Source: an uncultured Anaerolineae bacterium (GTDB lineage: Bacteria; Chloroflexota; Anaerolineae; J036; Brachytrichaceae). From it: a stretch of 64,000 bases of DNA. Below the pieces are notes generated by a model. That model had not been told where the DNA came from. It searched no databases and worked only from the letters and a program-made list of their open reading frames with translations. How positions within the stretch are numbered: position 1 is the stretch's first letter; each line of letters opens with the position of its first letter. Shown here piece by piece: positions 28,501-36,776 of the stretch. Location: positions 53,832 to 117,831 of the forward strand of contig CALBEF010000021.1 in the NCBI GenBank assembly GCA_937927775.1, written 5' to 3'. The position numbers were made by a program, and so were the translations under genes.

Positions 28501-28971
28501 CCCGCGCCGGAGCCGCAGCCGGTGACGATTGATCTGCCGCTGACGGTCGGCCTGCCGGAGAGCTACGTGGGCGATGCCACGCTGCGCGTGCAACTTTACC
28601 GGCGCATCGCCAGCCTCGACAGCGAAGAGAAGGTGCGGCAGTTTGAAGATGAACTGGCCGACCGGTTCGGCAAGCTGCCGCAGCCGGCGCTCAACCTGAC
28701 CTGGCAGGCGCGATTGAAGCTGCACGCCACCGCGCTCGGCGCGCAGTCGATCACCACCGAAGGCAATCGCTTCGTCGTGCGCGCCGACGTGATCGAAAAG
28801 CTGGAGCGGGGCGCGGTCGAACGGCTGCTGGGAGAGGGGGGCATCATCGGGCGGCGACAACTCAGCTTCGCGCGCAGCGGGCCGGCTGAAATCTGGAAAG
28901 CCCGGTTGATGAATGTCATGGCCGGACTGGCAGAACTGGCTCGCCCTGTAAACAGGAATGCCGGAAGTTGA
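25534..28971 (+). CDS. mfd: Transcription-repair coupling factor
   Basis: The 1145-residue Mfd displaces RNA polymerase stalled at DNA lesions and recruits UvrA. It has a UvrB-like N-terminal part (RRGGIIDVWPPGLPLPARIE), an RNA-polymerase interaction domain (FQPGDAVVHEDYGIG-type block, here WQPGDAVVHEDYGIGIYRGL), a RecG-like translocase with Walker A (ICGDVGYGKTEVALRAAF) and DEEQ box, and a C-terminal TRCF domain (PESYVGDATLRVQLYRRIAS). The GTG start is 9 bases after a TAAAAT, with no ribosome site, so it is probably leaderless. It diverges from tgt across 50 bases. Confidence 0.97.
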   Translation: MSLFGITQLVSATPEVRALTESIRATSGASQPPLGLPRAARPFIVSALQYALGRPILYVASSVDAARTNADALRSLAAPGADRNAGAVRRFAEPNTAFYDTVPPVADITAQRSAVLACLAAPVGDTAPPLIVTSPRALMHPTLPVARFKAATRVIQQDQTLALESMLAHWVSIGYDNQSVVEQIGAFSRRGGIIDVWPPGLPLPARIELFGNQIDSIRLFDPGTQRSQERIQRIVITPLETGTGNASTDTPPALASLIDYLGESGLLVVDDEEELREAWLELEARARRERDTIGDPALITTPGYLTWDDFQAAQRRARATLILGQGIDARARLTASPLASMFMPAPHFAGQLTPLLDYARTCAAPSDPSGALIIVSRQARRLAEVWSERHAPIAATDTLSAPPEGSPTFVTGALPAGFIFKGEDTARNFVLLTDAEIFGHVRPEPWIAPRRSRLAPERAFSDWQPGDAVVHEDYGIGIYRGLVKLTVNTGTPQAPAEGEREYLLLEYAEGDRLYVPLHQLDRIARYVGGDDLRPALNRLGAPDWAQTKHRARGAAAEVAREMLALYAQRELASGRAFSPDTPWQAELEASFPYVETEDQMRAIAEVKADMERARPMDRLICGDVGYGKTEVALRAAFKAVQDGAQVAVLVPTTVLAQQHWVTFLRRMASYPVTIEVLSRFRSPAEKREVLEKLEEGSVDIVIGTHALLSNRVRFRQLGLLIIDEEQRFGVRAKEKLKQLRASVDVITLTATPIPRTLYFSLSGIRSISRIETPPAERLPIISYIGPFDDTIVRQAIQRELDRDGQVFFVHNRINSIYLVEQKLRRLIPDATLAIAHGQMDEKRLARVMTDFADGRIDILLCTNIIENGLDIPNANTIIVDRADHFGLAELYQLRGRVGRSTTQAYGYFLYDRKSRMTPEARERLNTLREIAGLGAGYMIAMRDLELRGAGDILGPKQSGHVSSIGLDLYTRLLSREISVLRALRDSAPPPAPEPQPVTIDLPLTVGLPESYVGDATLRVQLYRRIASLDSEEKVRQFEDELADRFGKLPQPALNLTWQARLKLHATALGAQSITTEGNRFVVRADVIEKLERGAVERLLGEGGIIGRRQLSFARSGPAEIWKARLMNVMAGLAELARPVNRNAGS

Positions 28972-29091
28972 TCGAACAGCGTTTAGCGGTGATATGATCG
29001 GCGACACAAAAAGCAAGGCGTAATCTGTCGGCGCCCATCAGGCCGGGCGCCGCCACCAGCCGCAATCTGTGTTTGAGGAGTTTCCACCAGC

Positions 29092-29337
29092 ATGGCCAAT
29101 ATCAGCTCCGAACTGCTCGAAATCCTGCGCTGCCCCTATTGTGTGTCCGGCGCCACGCGCCAGCCGGGCGATGACCCCGGCCAGTTAGTGTTGCACCGCG
29201 ACTTCTGGCTGGTCTGCCAGACCTGTCCCCGCAAATACCCGATCAAAGACGGCATCCCAATCATGCTCATCGAAGAGGGCGACAAGTGGGCTGCTGTCAA
29301 AGTCGAAGACCTGCCGGTTCCCCCGCCAGCAAATTGA
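29092..29337 (+). CDS. Trm112-like zinc-ribbon protein
   Basis: The 81-residue protein carries a CPYC ... CQTC cysteine quartet and the family ending KYPIKDGIPIMLIEEGDKW. Bacterial Trm112 proteins are small zinc-binding partners or activators of methyltransferases. A good ribosome site (GAGGAG) precedes the ATG, and a GGCGCCC/GGGCGCC hairpin lies in the leader. The stop codon overlaps the first unit of a heptamer array. Confidence 0.9.
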   Translation: MANISSELLEILRCPYCVSGATRQPGDDPGQLVLHRDFWLVCQTCPRKYPIKDGIPIMLIEEGDKWAAVKVEDLPVPPPAN

Positions 29338-29425
29338 CGATTGTGGGATTGACGATTGTAAATTGAGGCGGTGTATCTCTGATCGCCAGTCCAATCGTCA
29401 ATTGTGAATCGTCAATCGTCAATCC
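29334..29425 (+). repeat. Paired inverted TTGACGA heptamer arrays before the OB-fold gene
   Basis: TTGACGA-type units (29334-29365) and the complementary AATCGTC-type units (29391-29425) flank about 25 bases. The left arm begins inside the trm112-like stop codon and the right arm ends 10 bases before the ATG at 29436. The layout equals that of the valS leader, but with a different heptamer. Confidence 0.85.
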
Positions 29426-29435
29426 GAACTTCAGG

Positions 29436-30437
29436 ATGCGTTTGCTGAGGGGTCTCACGCTGCTGCTGGCAATCGCAGGCACGGCTGCGCTTGTGCTGGC
29501 GTCGCAGGCCACGGCCCGGCCGCTCACGCTCATCGCCTCGGTCTCCCCCTCCATGAACTTCGCCTATGTGCGCGTCGAGGGAGTGGTGGTTGACTATCCC
29601 AGCCTTGCGCCGGAGCAGGATTACCTGTCTTTTCGAGTGCGCGATACCAGCGGCGAAATGCGCGTGTCGGCCTACCGATCAACGGTGAAGGCGCTGCTCG
29701 AGGCCGGCCGGCTGCCCATGCCGGGCGATCGCGCAACGCTGGAAGGCACGCTGCGCGTCCGCGACGATGAGCCGTCGCTCACCCTCAACGTGGCCGACGC
29801 GCTGACAGTGCAGGCCAATGACGCCCGGACTGTCGATCTGGCGGCGCTCGACGCGCTGCCGCTGGGCGCGCGCGCCACAGTGGCCGGCCAGGCGCGTCGT
29901 GTGCGCGCCGCCGGCGAATCACTCCACATCATCACATTGCGCCAGGGCGACACCGAGGCCGATGTGCTGATTCCCCTGAGCCTGCGCGCCGTCTTCGGGC
30001 CGCCACCCGAAATCAGCGTGGGGGACTGGCTGACCGTCACCGGGGGCGTTGGCGAATATCGCGGACGCCGGCAGGTGCTCCCTGCCACCGCCGCTGCGTT
30101 CACGATCACGCCCGGCGACGACAACACAACCGCGCAACGGCTGGACATCCGTCCCATCGGCGCCTTCAACCGCGACCTGATCGGCCACTGGGTTGCGACC
30201 GAGGGCAGGTTGACTCGCATCCGTGAAATCGCGCGCGGGGCCTTGCTCAACATCGAAGATGACGCCGGCGACGAGACCACCCTTGCCGTGTTCGACGCCT
30301 GGTTCAGTTGGCCGTTTTCACAGACTGTCACCGTCGGCGACCGGATCGTGGCGCAGGGCACATTGATCGACTACAAAGGCAAGCTCGAGATTCAGCCGCA
30401 ATTGCCCATCGACCTGATCTGGGTGCGGGACGATTAA
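29436..30437 (+). CDS. Secreted or membrane-anchored OB-fold repeat protein
   Basis: The 333-residue protein starts with a signal peptide or anchor (MRLLRGLTLLLAIAGTAALV). Three OB-fold-like units of about 90 residues follow: VRVEGVVVDYPSLAPEQDYL with LSFRVRDTSGEMRVSAYRST; a middle unit with ITLRQGDTEADVLIPLSLRA; and VATEGRLTRIREIARGALLN ending in GTLIDYKGKLEIQPQ. Such folds bind nucleic acids or oligosaccharides. Being outside the cell suggests DNA uptake or binding, or polysaccharide binding. Function is unassigned. It lacks a clear Shine-Dalgarno. Confidence 0.75.
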   Translation: MRLLRGLTLLLAIAGTAALVLASQATARPLTLIASVSPSMNFAYVRVEGVVVDYPSLAPEQDYLSFRVRDTSGEMRVSAYRSTVKALLEAGRLPMPGDRATLEGTLRVRDDEPSLTLNVADALTVQANDARTVDLAALDALPLGARATVAGQARRVRAAGESLHIITLRQGDTEADVLIPLSLRAVFGPPPEISVGDWLTVTGGVGEYRGRRQVLPATAAAFTITPGDDNTTAQRLDIRPIGAFNRDLIGHWVATEGRLTRIREIARGALLNIEDDAGDETTLAVFDAWFSWPFSQTVTVGDRIVAQGTLIDYKGKLEIQPQLPIDLIWVRDD

Positions 30438-30470
30438 GAGTCTGTCTCGACAGGTGTCGGACTTCCTGGA

Positions 30471-30498
30471 CAGGGCAAGCCCGGCGGCTTGCGCTACA
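30471..30498. repeat. REP-like palindrome, copy 1
   Basis: An imperfect palindrome (AGGGCAAGCC-C-GGCGGCTTGC) lies just downstream of the OB-fold gene. A copy differing at two positions is at 53231-53258. The following bases 30511-30535 also resemble, in reverse, the terminus of the element at 50639. Confidence 0.7.
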
Positions 30499-30538
30499 AA
30501 TCTGCGCGCGCAGTGTCCCTGCAGAGAAATGCGCCCCT

Positions 30539-31804
30539 CTAATCCGTCAACAGCAATTCGACCGAGTAGACCTGGGTGCGCACGCCGTGCCCCTCCGCAT
30601 AGACCCAGATCGAGCGAATCTGCTGCACATCCGGCAGCGTCGCCAGCAAGTCCTCCGACTCGAACAACTCGCGCTGGCCCAGTCGCTTGGCGGCGTGCTT
30701 GTTGCGCGGCAACGGCGCCGTGATGATTTCGTCGGGCAGAGCGTCATTCGGGATGCCATCGGCATAGAACCCCTGCGTCCACTCGCGTTCTGCCCCGCTT
30801 CGGTCGGTGTAGATGATCTTGACAAGCAGCGGGCACTCGCTGCCATAGCCGCCGCACACAGGCAGCTCCTGATACAGGATGGCGAACTCGAGGCGCACCT
30901 GCAGGGAGCGCCGGCCAGACACGCTTTCCTCGATCTGTTGCCACACGCCGGTGCGCCCCCACCCCAGCCCGCTGCCAAAGCGGTCAAGCAGCAGAGAGGT
31001 GTTGCCATTCGAGCCGATGATGGACACTGTGCCTTTTGTTCCACTGCGGGGAGAGACATCCGCGATGACCTGCCAATCGGCTTCCAGCGGGTCCTCGAAC
31101 TTGCCGTTGATGACCAGATTGCGCGCCGGCGGCAGAATGCCCTGCAAGCCGCCGGCGCGGGTGACAGCCGTGCGTTGATCGCTTCTGAGCACGATGGTCT
31201 TGTTCTCGGCCGGTGAAACCACCCAGGCGGCGCCATCGCGGGCGACGATGGCCGTTTGCTCCGCTGATGCCTCGAAGGAATAGGAGCCGCTATCGAGCGT
31301 TGTCGATGCCAGATCCGTGCGCACCACCAGGCGCACCGAGCGCGCCGGGGGACGCTGATGCTGCACCTGAATGCGGCCGGACTCCAGGCGCAGGATGAAG
31401 ACAGCCGGCGACGCGGTCAAATCCGGGAAGCGCGGGAGTCGAGCCTGTTCGATAACGAGCCGGGCGCCGGAGTACAACTGCACGCTGGCCATGATGTCGC
31501 CGGGCGTCTCGGCCGGGGCTATCGTCAGCAACGCCTGAGATTGCATGTCACCATCGACGATGGTCGAACATCCTTCTTCCAGCGCGCGCCCCTCCTGCCC
31601 GACCACACGCGCGTCGGATTCGCGGGCCGGCGGGCAAAACGCAAAGGTGCGCCCGGCCTGAAGCTTGACGTTCATCACCGGCGCCACAGTCGCCGTATTG
31701 ACGAACGACCAGGCTGCCGTCGGCACGCCAACGCCAATCGCGCAGCACACCAGGAACGACGCGATCAGCACCGTCCAGGCCAGGCGTTGAGGAGAACTGC
31801 GCAT
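30539..31804 (-). CDS. FecR-like membrane-anchored protein of unknown function
   Basis: The 421-residue protein has an N-terminal signal anchor (LAWTVLIASFLVCCAIGVGV) and an extracytoplasmic domain with FecR-like features (LESGRIQVQHQRPPARSVRL ... TTLDSGSYSFEASAEQTAIV). A C-terminal beta-rich, carbohydrate-binding-like region follows (NLVINGKFEDPLEADWQVIA ... EFAILYQELPV). No sigma factor is adjacent, unlike the 14811 gene. The start at 31804 directly follows a heptamer array; translation upstream of it yields only repeat peptide (NPKSKIQ). Confidence 0.72.
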   Translation of the reverse strand: MRSSPQRLAWTVLIASFLVCCAIGVGVPTAAWSFVNTATVAPVMNVKLQAGRTFAFCPPARESDARVVGQEGRALEEGCSTIVDGDMQSQALLTIAPAETPGDIMASVQLYSGARLVIEQARLPRFPDLTASPAVFILRLESGRIQVQHQRPPARSVRLVVRTDLASTTLDSGSYSFEASAEQTAIVARDGAAWVVSPAENKTIVLRSDQRTAVTRAGGLQGILPPARNLVINGKFEDPLEADWQVIADVSPRSGTKGTVSIIGSNGNTSLLLDRFGSGLGWGRTGVWQQIEESVSGRRSLQVRLEFAILYQELPVCGGYGSECPLLVKIIYTDRSGAEREWTQGFYADGIPNDALPDEIITAPLPRNKHAAKRLGQRELFESEDLLATLPDVQQIRSIWVYAEGHGVRTQVYSVELLLTD

Positions 31805-31805
31805 C

Positions 31806-31860
31806 TTTCGATTTTGGATTTTGGATTTTGGATTTTGGATTTGCGATTTTGGATTTGGGA
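31806..31860 (-). repeat. AATCCAA heptamer array directly before a start codon
   Basis: In the sense direction of the downstream gene there are about seven AATCCAA-type units ending CAAAATCGAAAG-ATG. The end is almost identical to the valS leader (CAAAATCGAAAAG-ATG). The array fills the space between the accC stop and the next start. Confidence 0.85.
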
Positions 31861-31863
31861 GTG

Positions 31864-33351
31864 TTAATGCCGCAATCCCCACTTCCAGCGCGACATGCCC
31901 CATTGCTCGCGGCGCTCGATGCGGCTGGTGGTTTGCTGCCCGCGCTGGTGCGCGACCAGTGTGGCCGCGATAGCCGCAATATCGGGATGCGGCGGCGCCT
32001 GCTCCTCGATGGCAAATCGATCCTCGACGAAGCGCGTGTCAAATGTGCCGGCCTGAAAGCGCAGGCTGCCGATGAGTTGCAGATGGAACGGGATGTTGGT
32101 CTTCACGCCCATCACGCGGAACTCGCTCAGGGCGCGGCGCATCCGCATCACCGCCTCGGCCCGCGTGTCGCCCCAGCAGATCACTTTGGCGATCATGGAG
32201 TCGTAGTAGGGCGTGATTTCAAACCCCTCGTACACGCCGCTTTCGACCCGCACGCCCGGCCCGGTCGGAAAGTTGATGCGGGTGATGACGCCGGTGCTGG
32301 GCATGAAGCCTTGAAAAGGGTCTTCGGCGTTGATGCGGCATTCGATGGCCCAGCCGCGCTGCTTCACGTCTTCCTGGCTGTAACGCAACCGGCGCCCGCG
32401 CGCGATGCGAATCTGCTCCTTGACGATGTCGATGCCGGTCACACGCTCGGTGATGGGATGCTCGACCTGCAGGCGGGTGTTCATCTCCAGAAAGTAGAAA
32501 TTGCCGTGCTTATCAAGCAGGTACTCGATCGTGCCGGCATTGGTGTAGTTGATGGACTGCGCCGCGCGCACCGCCATCTCGCCCATGCGGGCGCGCAGCG
32601 CGTCATCCACCACCGGCGAGGGGGATTCCTCGACCAGCTTCTGGCGCCGGCGTTGCAGCGAGCATTCGCGCTCGCCGACATGGATGATGTTGCCGTGATG
32701 GTCGCCCAGCAACTGAAACTCAATGTGACGCGCGCCCTCCACCAGCTTTTCGAGATAGACCGCGCCATCGCCAAAAGACGATTCGGCTTCGCGCCGGGCG
32801 CTGGCCAATAGCGCCGGCATTTCTTCGAGATTGCGCACTTCGCGCTGGCCCTTGCCGCCACCGCCCGCGCTGGCTTTGATCAACAGCGGGAAACCGATTT
32901 TCGGCGCGGCAGCGATCAGTTCTTCGTCGGTCAAGTCGGCCTCGCCCTCGGTGCCGGGCACGACAGCCACGCCGGCCTTCTGCGCCGTGGCGCGCGCCAC
33001 CGCCTTGTCGCCCATCTTGCTGATGGCGTGCGGCGACGGGCCGATGAACGTGATGCCCTCGTCCGCGCAGGCCTGGGCAAACTCCTCGCGCTCGGCCAGA
33101 AAACCGTAGCCGGGATGCACCGCGTCCGCGCCGGAACGCCTGGCGACATCGAGCAACCGGTCGATGCGGAGGTAGGAATCCCGCGCCGGCGCCGGCCCGA
33201 TGTGGTACGCCTCGTCGGCGTAGCGCACGTGCAGCGCCGTGCGGTCAACATCGGAATAAACGGCCACCGTGCCCACGCCCAGCTCATGGCAGGCGCGAAT
33301 GATGCGCACGGCGATCTCGCCACGGTTGGCAATCAGAATCTTCTTGAACAT
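31864..33351 (-). CDS. accC: Acetyl/propionyl-CoA carboxylase biotin carboxylase subunit
   Basis: The 495-residue ATP-grasp enzyme carboxylates biotin on its carrier protein for fatty-acid synthesis or propionyl-CoA metabolism. It has the N-terminal fold (KKILIANRGEIAVRIIRACH), HPGYGFLAE, the ATP-binding Gly loop (KASAGGGGKGQREVRN; Gly-Lys-Gly-Gln where Gly-Arg-Gly-Met is usual), the EHPITERVTGIDIVKEQI block and a C-terminal domain with YYDSMIAKVICWG. GGAG precedes the ATG at a longish spacing. No biotin carrier or carboxyltransferase gene is adjacent. Confidence 0.95.
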   Translation of the reverse strand: MFKKILIANRGEIAVRIIRACHELGVGTVAVYSDVDRTALHVRYADEAYHIGPAPARDSYLRIDRLLDVARRSGADAVHPGYGFLAEREEFAQACADEGITFIGPSPHAISKMGDKAVARATAQKAGVAVVPGTEGEADLTDEELIAAAPKIGFPLLIKASAGGGGKGQREVRNLEEMPALLASARREAESSFGDGAVYLEKLVEGARHIEFQLLGDHHGNIIHVGERECSLQRRRQKLVEESPSPVVDDALRARMGEMAVRAAQSINYTNAGTIEYLLDKHGNFYFLEMNTRLQVEHPITERVTGIDIVKEQIRIARGRRLRYSQEDVKQRGWAIECRINAEDPFQGFMPSTGVITRINFPTGPGVRVESGVYEGFEITPYYDSMIAKVICWGDTRAEAVMRMRRALSEFRVMGVKTNIPFHLQLIGSLRFQAGTFDTRFVEDRFAIEEQAPPHPDIAAIAATLVAHQRGQQTTSRIERREQWGMSRWKWGLRH

Positions 33352-33478
33352 TCAGTGTGTCTCCGGCGACCTTGACAAGTGGCAAGTATGCCATTGATCC
33401 GGCCGGCAGACTCGCCCTCCCGCAGATCGCAATCGAGCGCGCTTCGAGAAACATTCTGCGCCGGCGCAAAAGTTCGCG

Positions 33479-33484
33479 TAGAAT
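33479..33484 (+). promoter_or_regulatory. -10 element of the methyltransferase gene
   Basis: TAGAAT ends 11 bases before the ATG at 33496, and there is no Shine-Dalgarno; a leaderless transcript is likely. Confidence 0.4.
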
Positions 33485-33495
33485 GCCTGCTTCTG

Positions 33496-34266
33496 ATGCG
33501 CCAGCCCGCCGAGACCCAGTTCGCGCGCAACGCCGAGCGATACGCGCGCAGCCCCGTGTTCGCCCAGAGCGACGACCTGAGCGCGCTGCTGCGCGTCGTC
33601 GATCCGCAGCCGCACTGGCAGACGCTGGATGTCGCCACCGGCGGCGGGCATACGGCCCTCGCCTGCGCCGGCCGAGCGCGCCATGTCACGGCAACAGACA
33701 TCGTGCCGCAGATGCTTGCAGCAGCTCGCCGGCTGGCCTGCGAACATGGGCTGACCAACATCGACTTCGCGCTGGCAGACGCCGAATCGCTGCCCCACCC
33801 TGACGCGACCTTCGACCTCGTAACCTGCCGCATCGCGCCGCATCACTTCGACGACCCCGGCCGGGCGGTGCGCGAAATGGCGCGCGTGTGCAAGCCCGGC
33901 GCGCTGGCAGCCGTCATCGATGGCATCGCGCCGCCCGATCGCGCTGTCGCCGACGAGATCAACCGCTGGGAAGCCGACCGCGACCCCTCGCATGTGGCGC
34001 TGCTGACGGTCACCGGCTGGAGCGCCTTGTTTTGCGCCGCCGGCCTCGACGCAGCGCACCTGAGCACGTTCGACCTGTGGCTCGACTTCGACGAGCATAT
34101 GCGTCGGGCCGATGTTGACACCGAGACCGCCGCAGCGTTGCGCCGCCGGCTGCTGCACAGTTCGCCGGCCATGCGCGACTGGCTGAAAGTGACCGTCGAA
34201 GGCGATACAATCACCTTCAACTGGCCCCTCGCGCTCATCGTCGGACGCAAAGCGGCGGCAGGTTGA
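33496..34266 (+). CDS. Class I SAM-dependent methyltransferase (UbiE/Methyltransf_11 type)
   Basis: The 256-residue protein has motif I (LDVATGGGHTALACAG), an acidic post-I residue (TATDIVPQMLAAARRL), motif II (FDLVTCRIAPHHFDDP) and motif III (VCKPGALAAVIDG). The substrate is unknown; the closest familiar pattern is the small-molecule methyltransferases around menaquinone/ubiquinone. The ATG at 33496 matches the family start and the -10 box. It diverges from accC. Confidence 0.88.
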   Translation: MRQPAETQFARNAERYARSPVFAQSDDLSALLRVVDPQPHWQTLDVATGGGHTALACAGRARHVTATDIVPQMLAAARRLACEHGLTNIDFALADAESLPHPDATFDLVTCRIAPHHFDDPGRAVREMARVCKPGALAAVIDGIAPPDRAVADEINRWEADRDPSHVALLTVTGWSALFCAAGLDAAHLSTFDLWLDFDEHMRRADVDTETAAALRRRLLHSSPAMRDWLKVTVEGDTITFNWPLALIVGRKAAAG

Positions 34267-34405
34267 GGGTTGTTAAGGTTGTTAAGGTTGTTCAAGTTGT
34301 TAAGGTTGAGGGTCGAGGGTTGAGAGTGCTGAGTGCTGAGCATCGTCCTCTGGCGACTGACTACTGGCTACTGACGACTGACGACTGACGACTGACGACT
34401 GACTA
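34261..34405 (+). repeat. Composite array of several short tandem repeats in front of miaB
   Basis: Successive blocks contain GGTTGAG, a nonamer GTTGTTAAG (three near copies), GGGTCGA/GGGTTGA, GAGTGCT (two copies) and then CTGACGA (four or more) with variants such as CTGGCTA. The array starts at the stop of the methyltransferase gene and ends 6 bases before the miaB ATG, leaving no room for a conventional ribosome site. Confidence 0.85.
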
Positions 34406-34411
34406 CCGGCC

Positions 34412-35893
34412 ATGAAATACCACGTAACGACGTTTGGATGCCAGATGAACGAAGCCGATTCACAACGGCTGGCATCGGAAATGGAAAAGCTCGGACTGCG
34501 CGCGACAGAAAAGCGCGAGGAAGCCGACGTGCTGGTGGTGAACACGTGCGTCGTGCGACAGAGCGCCGAGGATCGCGCCTACAGCTACCTTCAGTCCATC
34601 AGGCCCCTCAAGCGCGATAACCCCAACCTCATCATCGGCGTGATGGGCTGCATGGTGGGCGTGCGCGGAAACGCGCCCCTGAGCAAAAAGCTGCCCTTCG
34701 TGGATGTGTTTATGCCCCCCAGCGACCCGCAGCCCATGGTGGACCTGCTGCTGCAACGTGACGGGCGCGCGCTGGCCGAGCGCGAAACCGCAGAACGCTT
34801 TGCCTTGCAGGATGAGGACGTTTCCGTTGGACAGGCCGGCGTCGCCCCCTATGTGCTGCTGCCCGAACACGAGCGCGGCCGGCGGGTGACGGCCAATGTG
34901 CCGATCGTGTACGGCTGCTCGCACGCCTGTTCGTTCTGCATTATCCCGTTCCGGCGCGGCGTGGAGCGCAGCCGGCCCATGAGCGACATCGTCGCCGAGA
35001 CGCGCTCGCTGGTGGCGCAAGGCGTCAGGGAAGTGACGCTGCTGGGCCAGATCGTGGATCGCTATGGCTATGACCTGCTGGGCAGCGACTATGCCATCCG
35101 CGCCTACAACCCTGGCGCGGCGTCGGGCCGGCCTTCGCAGACGCTGCCCATCCACACGCCGCTGGTCGATCTGCTGCGCAAACTGAACGACATCGACGGC
35201 CTGGCGCGCATCCGCTTCCTGACCTCGCACCCGAACTGGATGACCGACGAACTGCTCGACGCGGTGCGCGAACTGCCCAACGTGATGCCGCACATCGAAG
35301 TGCCCGTTCAGGCCGGCGACGACGACGTGTTGCAGCGCATGCGGCGCGGCTACACCGCCGACGACTACCGCGCCCTGATCCAGCGCATCCGCGAGAAAGT
35401 CCCCGGCTGCGGCATCGCCACAGACATCATTGTGGGCTTCTGCGGCGAGACCGAGGCGCAGTTCATGCGCACCTATGATTTGCTGGAGGAGCTGCGGCTC
35501 GACGTGATCCACATCGCCAAATACTCGCCGCGCCCCAACACCACCGCCGAGCGCAATCTGGACGACGACGTGCCGGAAGAAGAGAAAGAGCGCCGCTGGC
35601 AGGCGCTGAACGATCAACACGAGCGCATCACGGCCGAGATCAACGCGCGCTATCAGGGGCAAACCGTCGAAGTGCTGGTCGAAGATCGGCACAAGGGGCG
35701 CTGGCGCGGGCGCACGCCATCGAACAAACTGGTCTTCTTCGAGGATTCCGACCCCTCACACGACTGGCGCGGCCGGCTGGTCAATGTCCGCGTCACCTGG
35801 AGCGGCCCGTGGAGCATGCAAGGGACGTTGACCGATCTGCCACACACATCAGCCGGCGCGCTGTCCGCTCAAGCAGTCGCGCCCGCGTCATGA
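34412..35893 (+). CDS. miaB: tRNA-2-methylthio-N6-dimethylallyladenosine synthase
   Basis: The 493-residue radical-SAM methylthiotransferase acts on A37 of tRNAs. The N-terminal UPF0004 domain has three cluster cysteines (FGCQMNEADS, VNTCVVRQSAED, VMGCMVG). The radical-SAM motif is GCSHACSFCIIPFRRGVERS, and a TRAM domain is near the C-terminus (GQTVEVLVEDRHKGRWRGRT). The usual LLGQNVNSYG reads LLGQIVDRYGYD here. It is preceded by a composite repeat array and followed after one base by a GNAT gene. Confidence 0.94.
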   Translation: MKYHVTTFGCQMNEADSQRLASEMEKLGLRATEKREEADVLVVNTCVVRQSAEDRAYSYLQSIRPLKRDNPNLIIGVMGCMVGVRGNAPLSKKLPFVDVFMPPSDPQPMVDLLLQRDGRALAERETAERFALQDEDVSVGQAGVAPYVLLPEHERGRRVTANVPIVYGCSHACSFCIIPFRRGVERSRPMSDIVAETRSLVAQGVREVTLLGQIVDRYGYDLLGSDYAIRAYNPGAASGRPSQTLPIHTPLVDLLRKLNDIDGLARIRFLTSHPNWMTDELLDAVRELPNVMPHIEVPVQAGDDDVLQRMRRGYTADDYRALIQRIREKVPGCGIATDIIVGFCGETEAQFMRTYDLLEELRLDVIHIAKYSPRPNTTAERNLDDDVPEEEKERRWQALNDQHERITAEINARYQGQTVEVLVEDRHKGRWRGRTPSNKLVFFEDSDPSHDWRGRLVNVRVTWSGPWSMQGTLTDLPHTSAGALSAQAVAPAS

Positions 35894-35894
35894 C

Positions 35895-36680
35895 ATGAAA
35901 GCCCCGGCGACACCGGCTGCCATTGATATCCGTCCTTTCGCCAGCGTCGCAGATCATGCGCAGTGCGACGCGCTCCAGCGCCGGGTGTGGGGCGACACCA
36001 ACACCGTCTCGCCGCCCATGGCCATCGCCATCCAGCGGCACGGCGGAATCGCCCTCGGCGCGTTTGACCGGCGCTCCGGGCGCATGGTCGGCTTTGCGCT
36101 GAGCTTTCTGGCGCCCAGCGCGCTGCCCGGCGCGGCCAACGGTCTGAGTCACCACTCGCACATGACCGGCGTCGCGCCGGAATGGCAGAACCGGGGCATC
36201 GGTCTGGCGCTCAAGCTCGCCCAGCGCGAAGCCGTGCTGGCTCAGGGCATCAACCTGATTACCTGGACTTACGATCCGCTGGAAGCGCGGAACGCGGCGC
36301 TAAACATCCACAAGCTGGGCGCGATTTGCCGCGTCTACCATCGCAACTACTACGGGGATATGGACGACAAATTGAACGCCGGCCTGCCTACCGACCGCTT
36401 TGAAGTGGAATGGTGGCTCGACGGCGCGCCACCCGGCCCGATAAACCCTGCCGCCCCACCTCGCGCGTTGCCGCCGGACCTGCGCCGCCCGCCGGCGCAT
36501 CGGTTGGAAATCGACATTCCCCCCGACTTTCAATCCCTCAAGCGCGGCGATCTCAATCATGCCAAAGCCTGGCGCATGCGCACACGCCTGCAATTCGAGG
36601 ACGCCTTTTCACGCGGCTATGTCGTCGTGGATTTCATCGCCACACCCTCGCGCGCCTGCTACATTCTCGAACGGCGCTAA
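35895..36680 (+). CDS. GNAT-superfamily acetyltransferase-like protein
   Basis: The 261-residue protein contains an acetyl-CoA-binding loop pattern (HMTGVAPEWQNRGIGLALKL) and a WTYDPLEARNAALNIHKLGA block typical of the COG3375-type GNAT proteins. The substrate is unknown. It starts one base after the miaB stop, so it is probably translated from the same message. Confidence 0.82.
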   Translation: MKAPATPAAIDIRPFASVADHAQCDALQRRVWGDTNTVSPPMAIAIQRHGGIALGAFDRRSGRMVGFALSFLAPSALPGAANGLSHHSHMTGVAPEWQNRGIGLALKLAQREAVLAQGINLITWTYDPLEARNAALNIHKLGAICRVYHRNYYGDMDDKLNAGLPTDRFEVEWWLDGAPPGPINPAAPPRALPPDLRRPPAHRLEIDIPPDFQSLKRGDLNHAKAWRMRTRLQFEDAFSRGYVVVDFIATPSRACYILERR

Positions 36681-36725
36681 ACACAGCCCCGGGCCGGCAA
36701 TCAGCGTCCGCTCATCTCCGACTGC

Positions 36726-36731
36726 TAGAAT
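36726..36731 (+). promoter_or_regulatory. -10 element upstream of the site-2 protease array
   Basis: TAGAAT ends just before the heptamer array; transcription starting 6-8 bases later would make the array the complete 5' leader of the protease gene. No -35 was identified. Confidence 0.4.
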
Positions 36732-36773
36732 CAAAAATCAATCGTCAATCGTCAATCGTCAATCGTCAATCGC
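36732..36773 (+). repeat. AATCGTC heptamer array as leader of the site-2 protease gene
   Basis: Five to six AATCGTC-type units (CAATCGT repeated) end 3 bases before the ATG at 36777. The sense strand is A/C-rich and has no Shine-Dalgarno. Confidence 0.85.
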
Positions 36774-36776
36774 CTG

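Noticed and set aside
25717..29016. A 1099-codon minus-strand open frame
   Set aside because: It is fully antisense to mfd, and GC-rich codon structure explains the lack of stops. The mfd protein has every expected motif.
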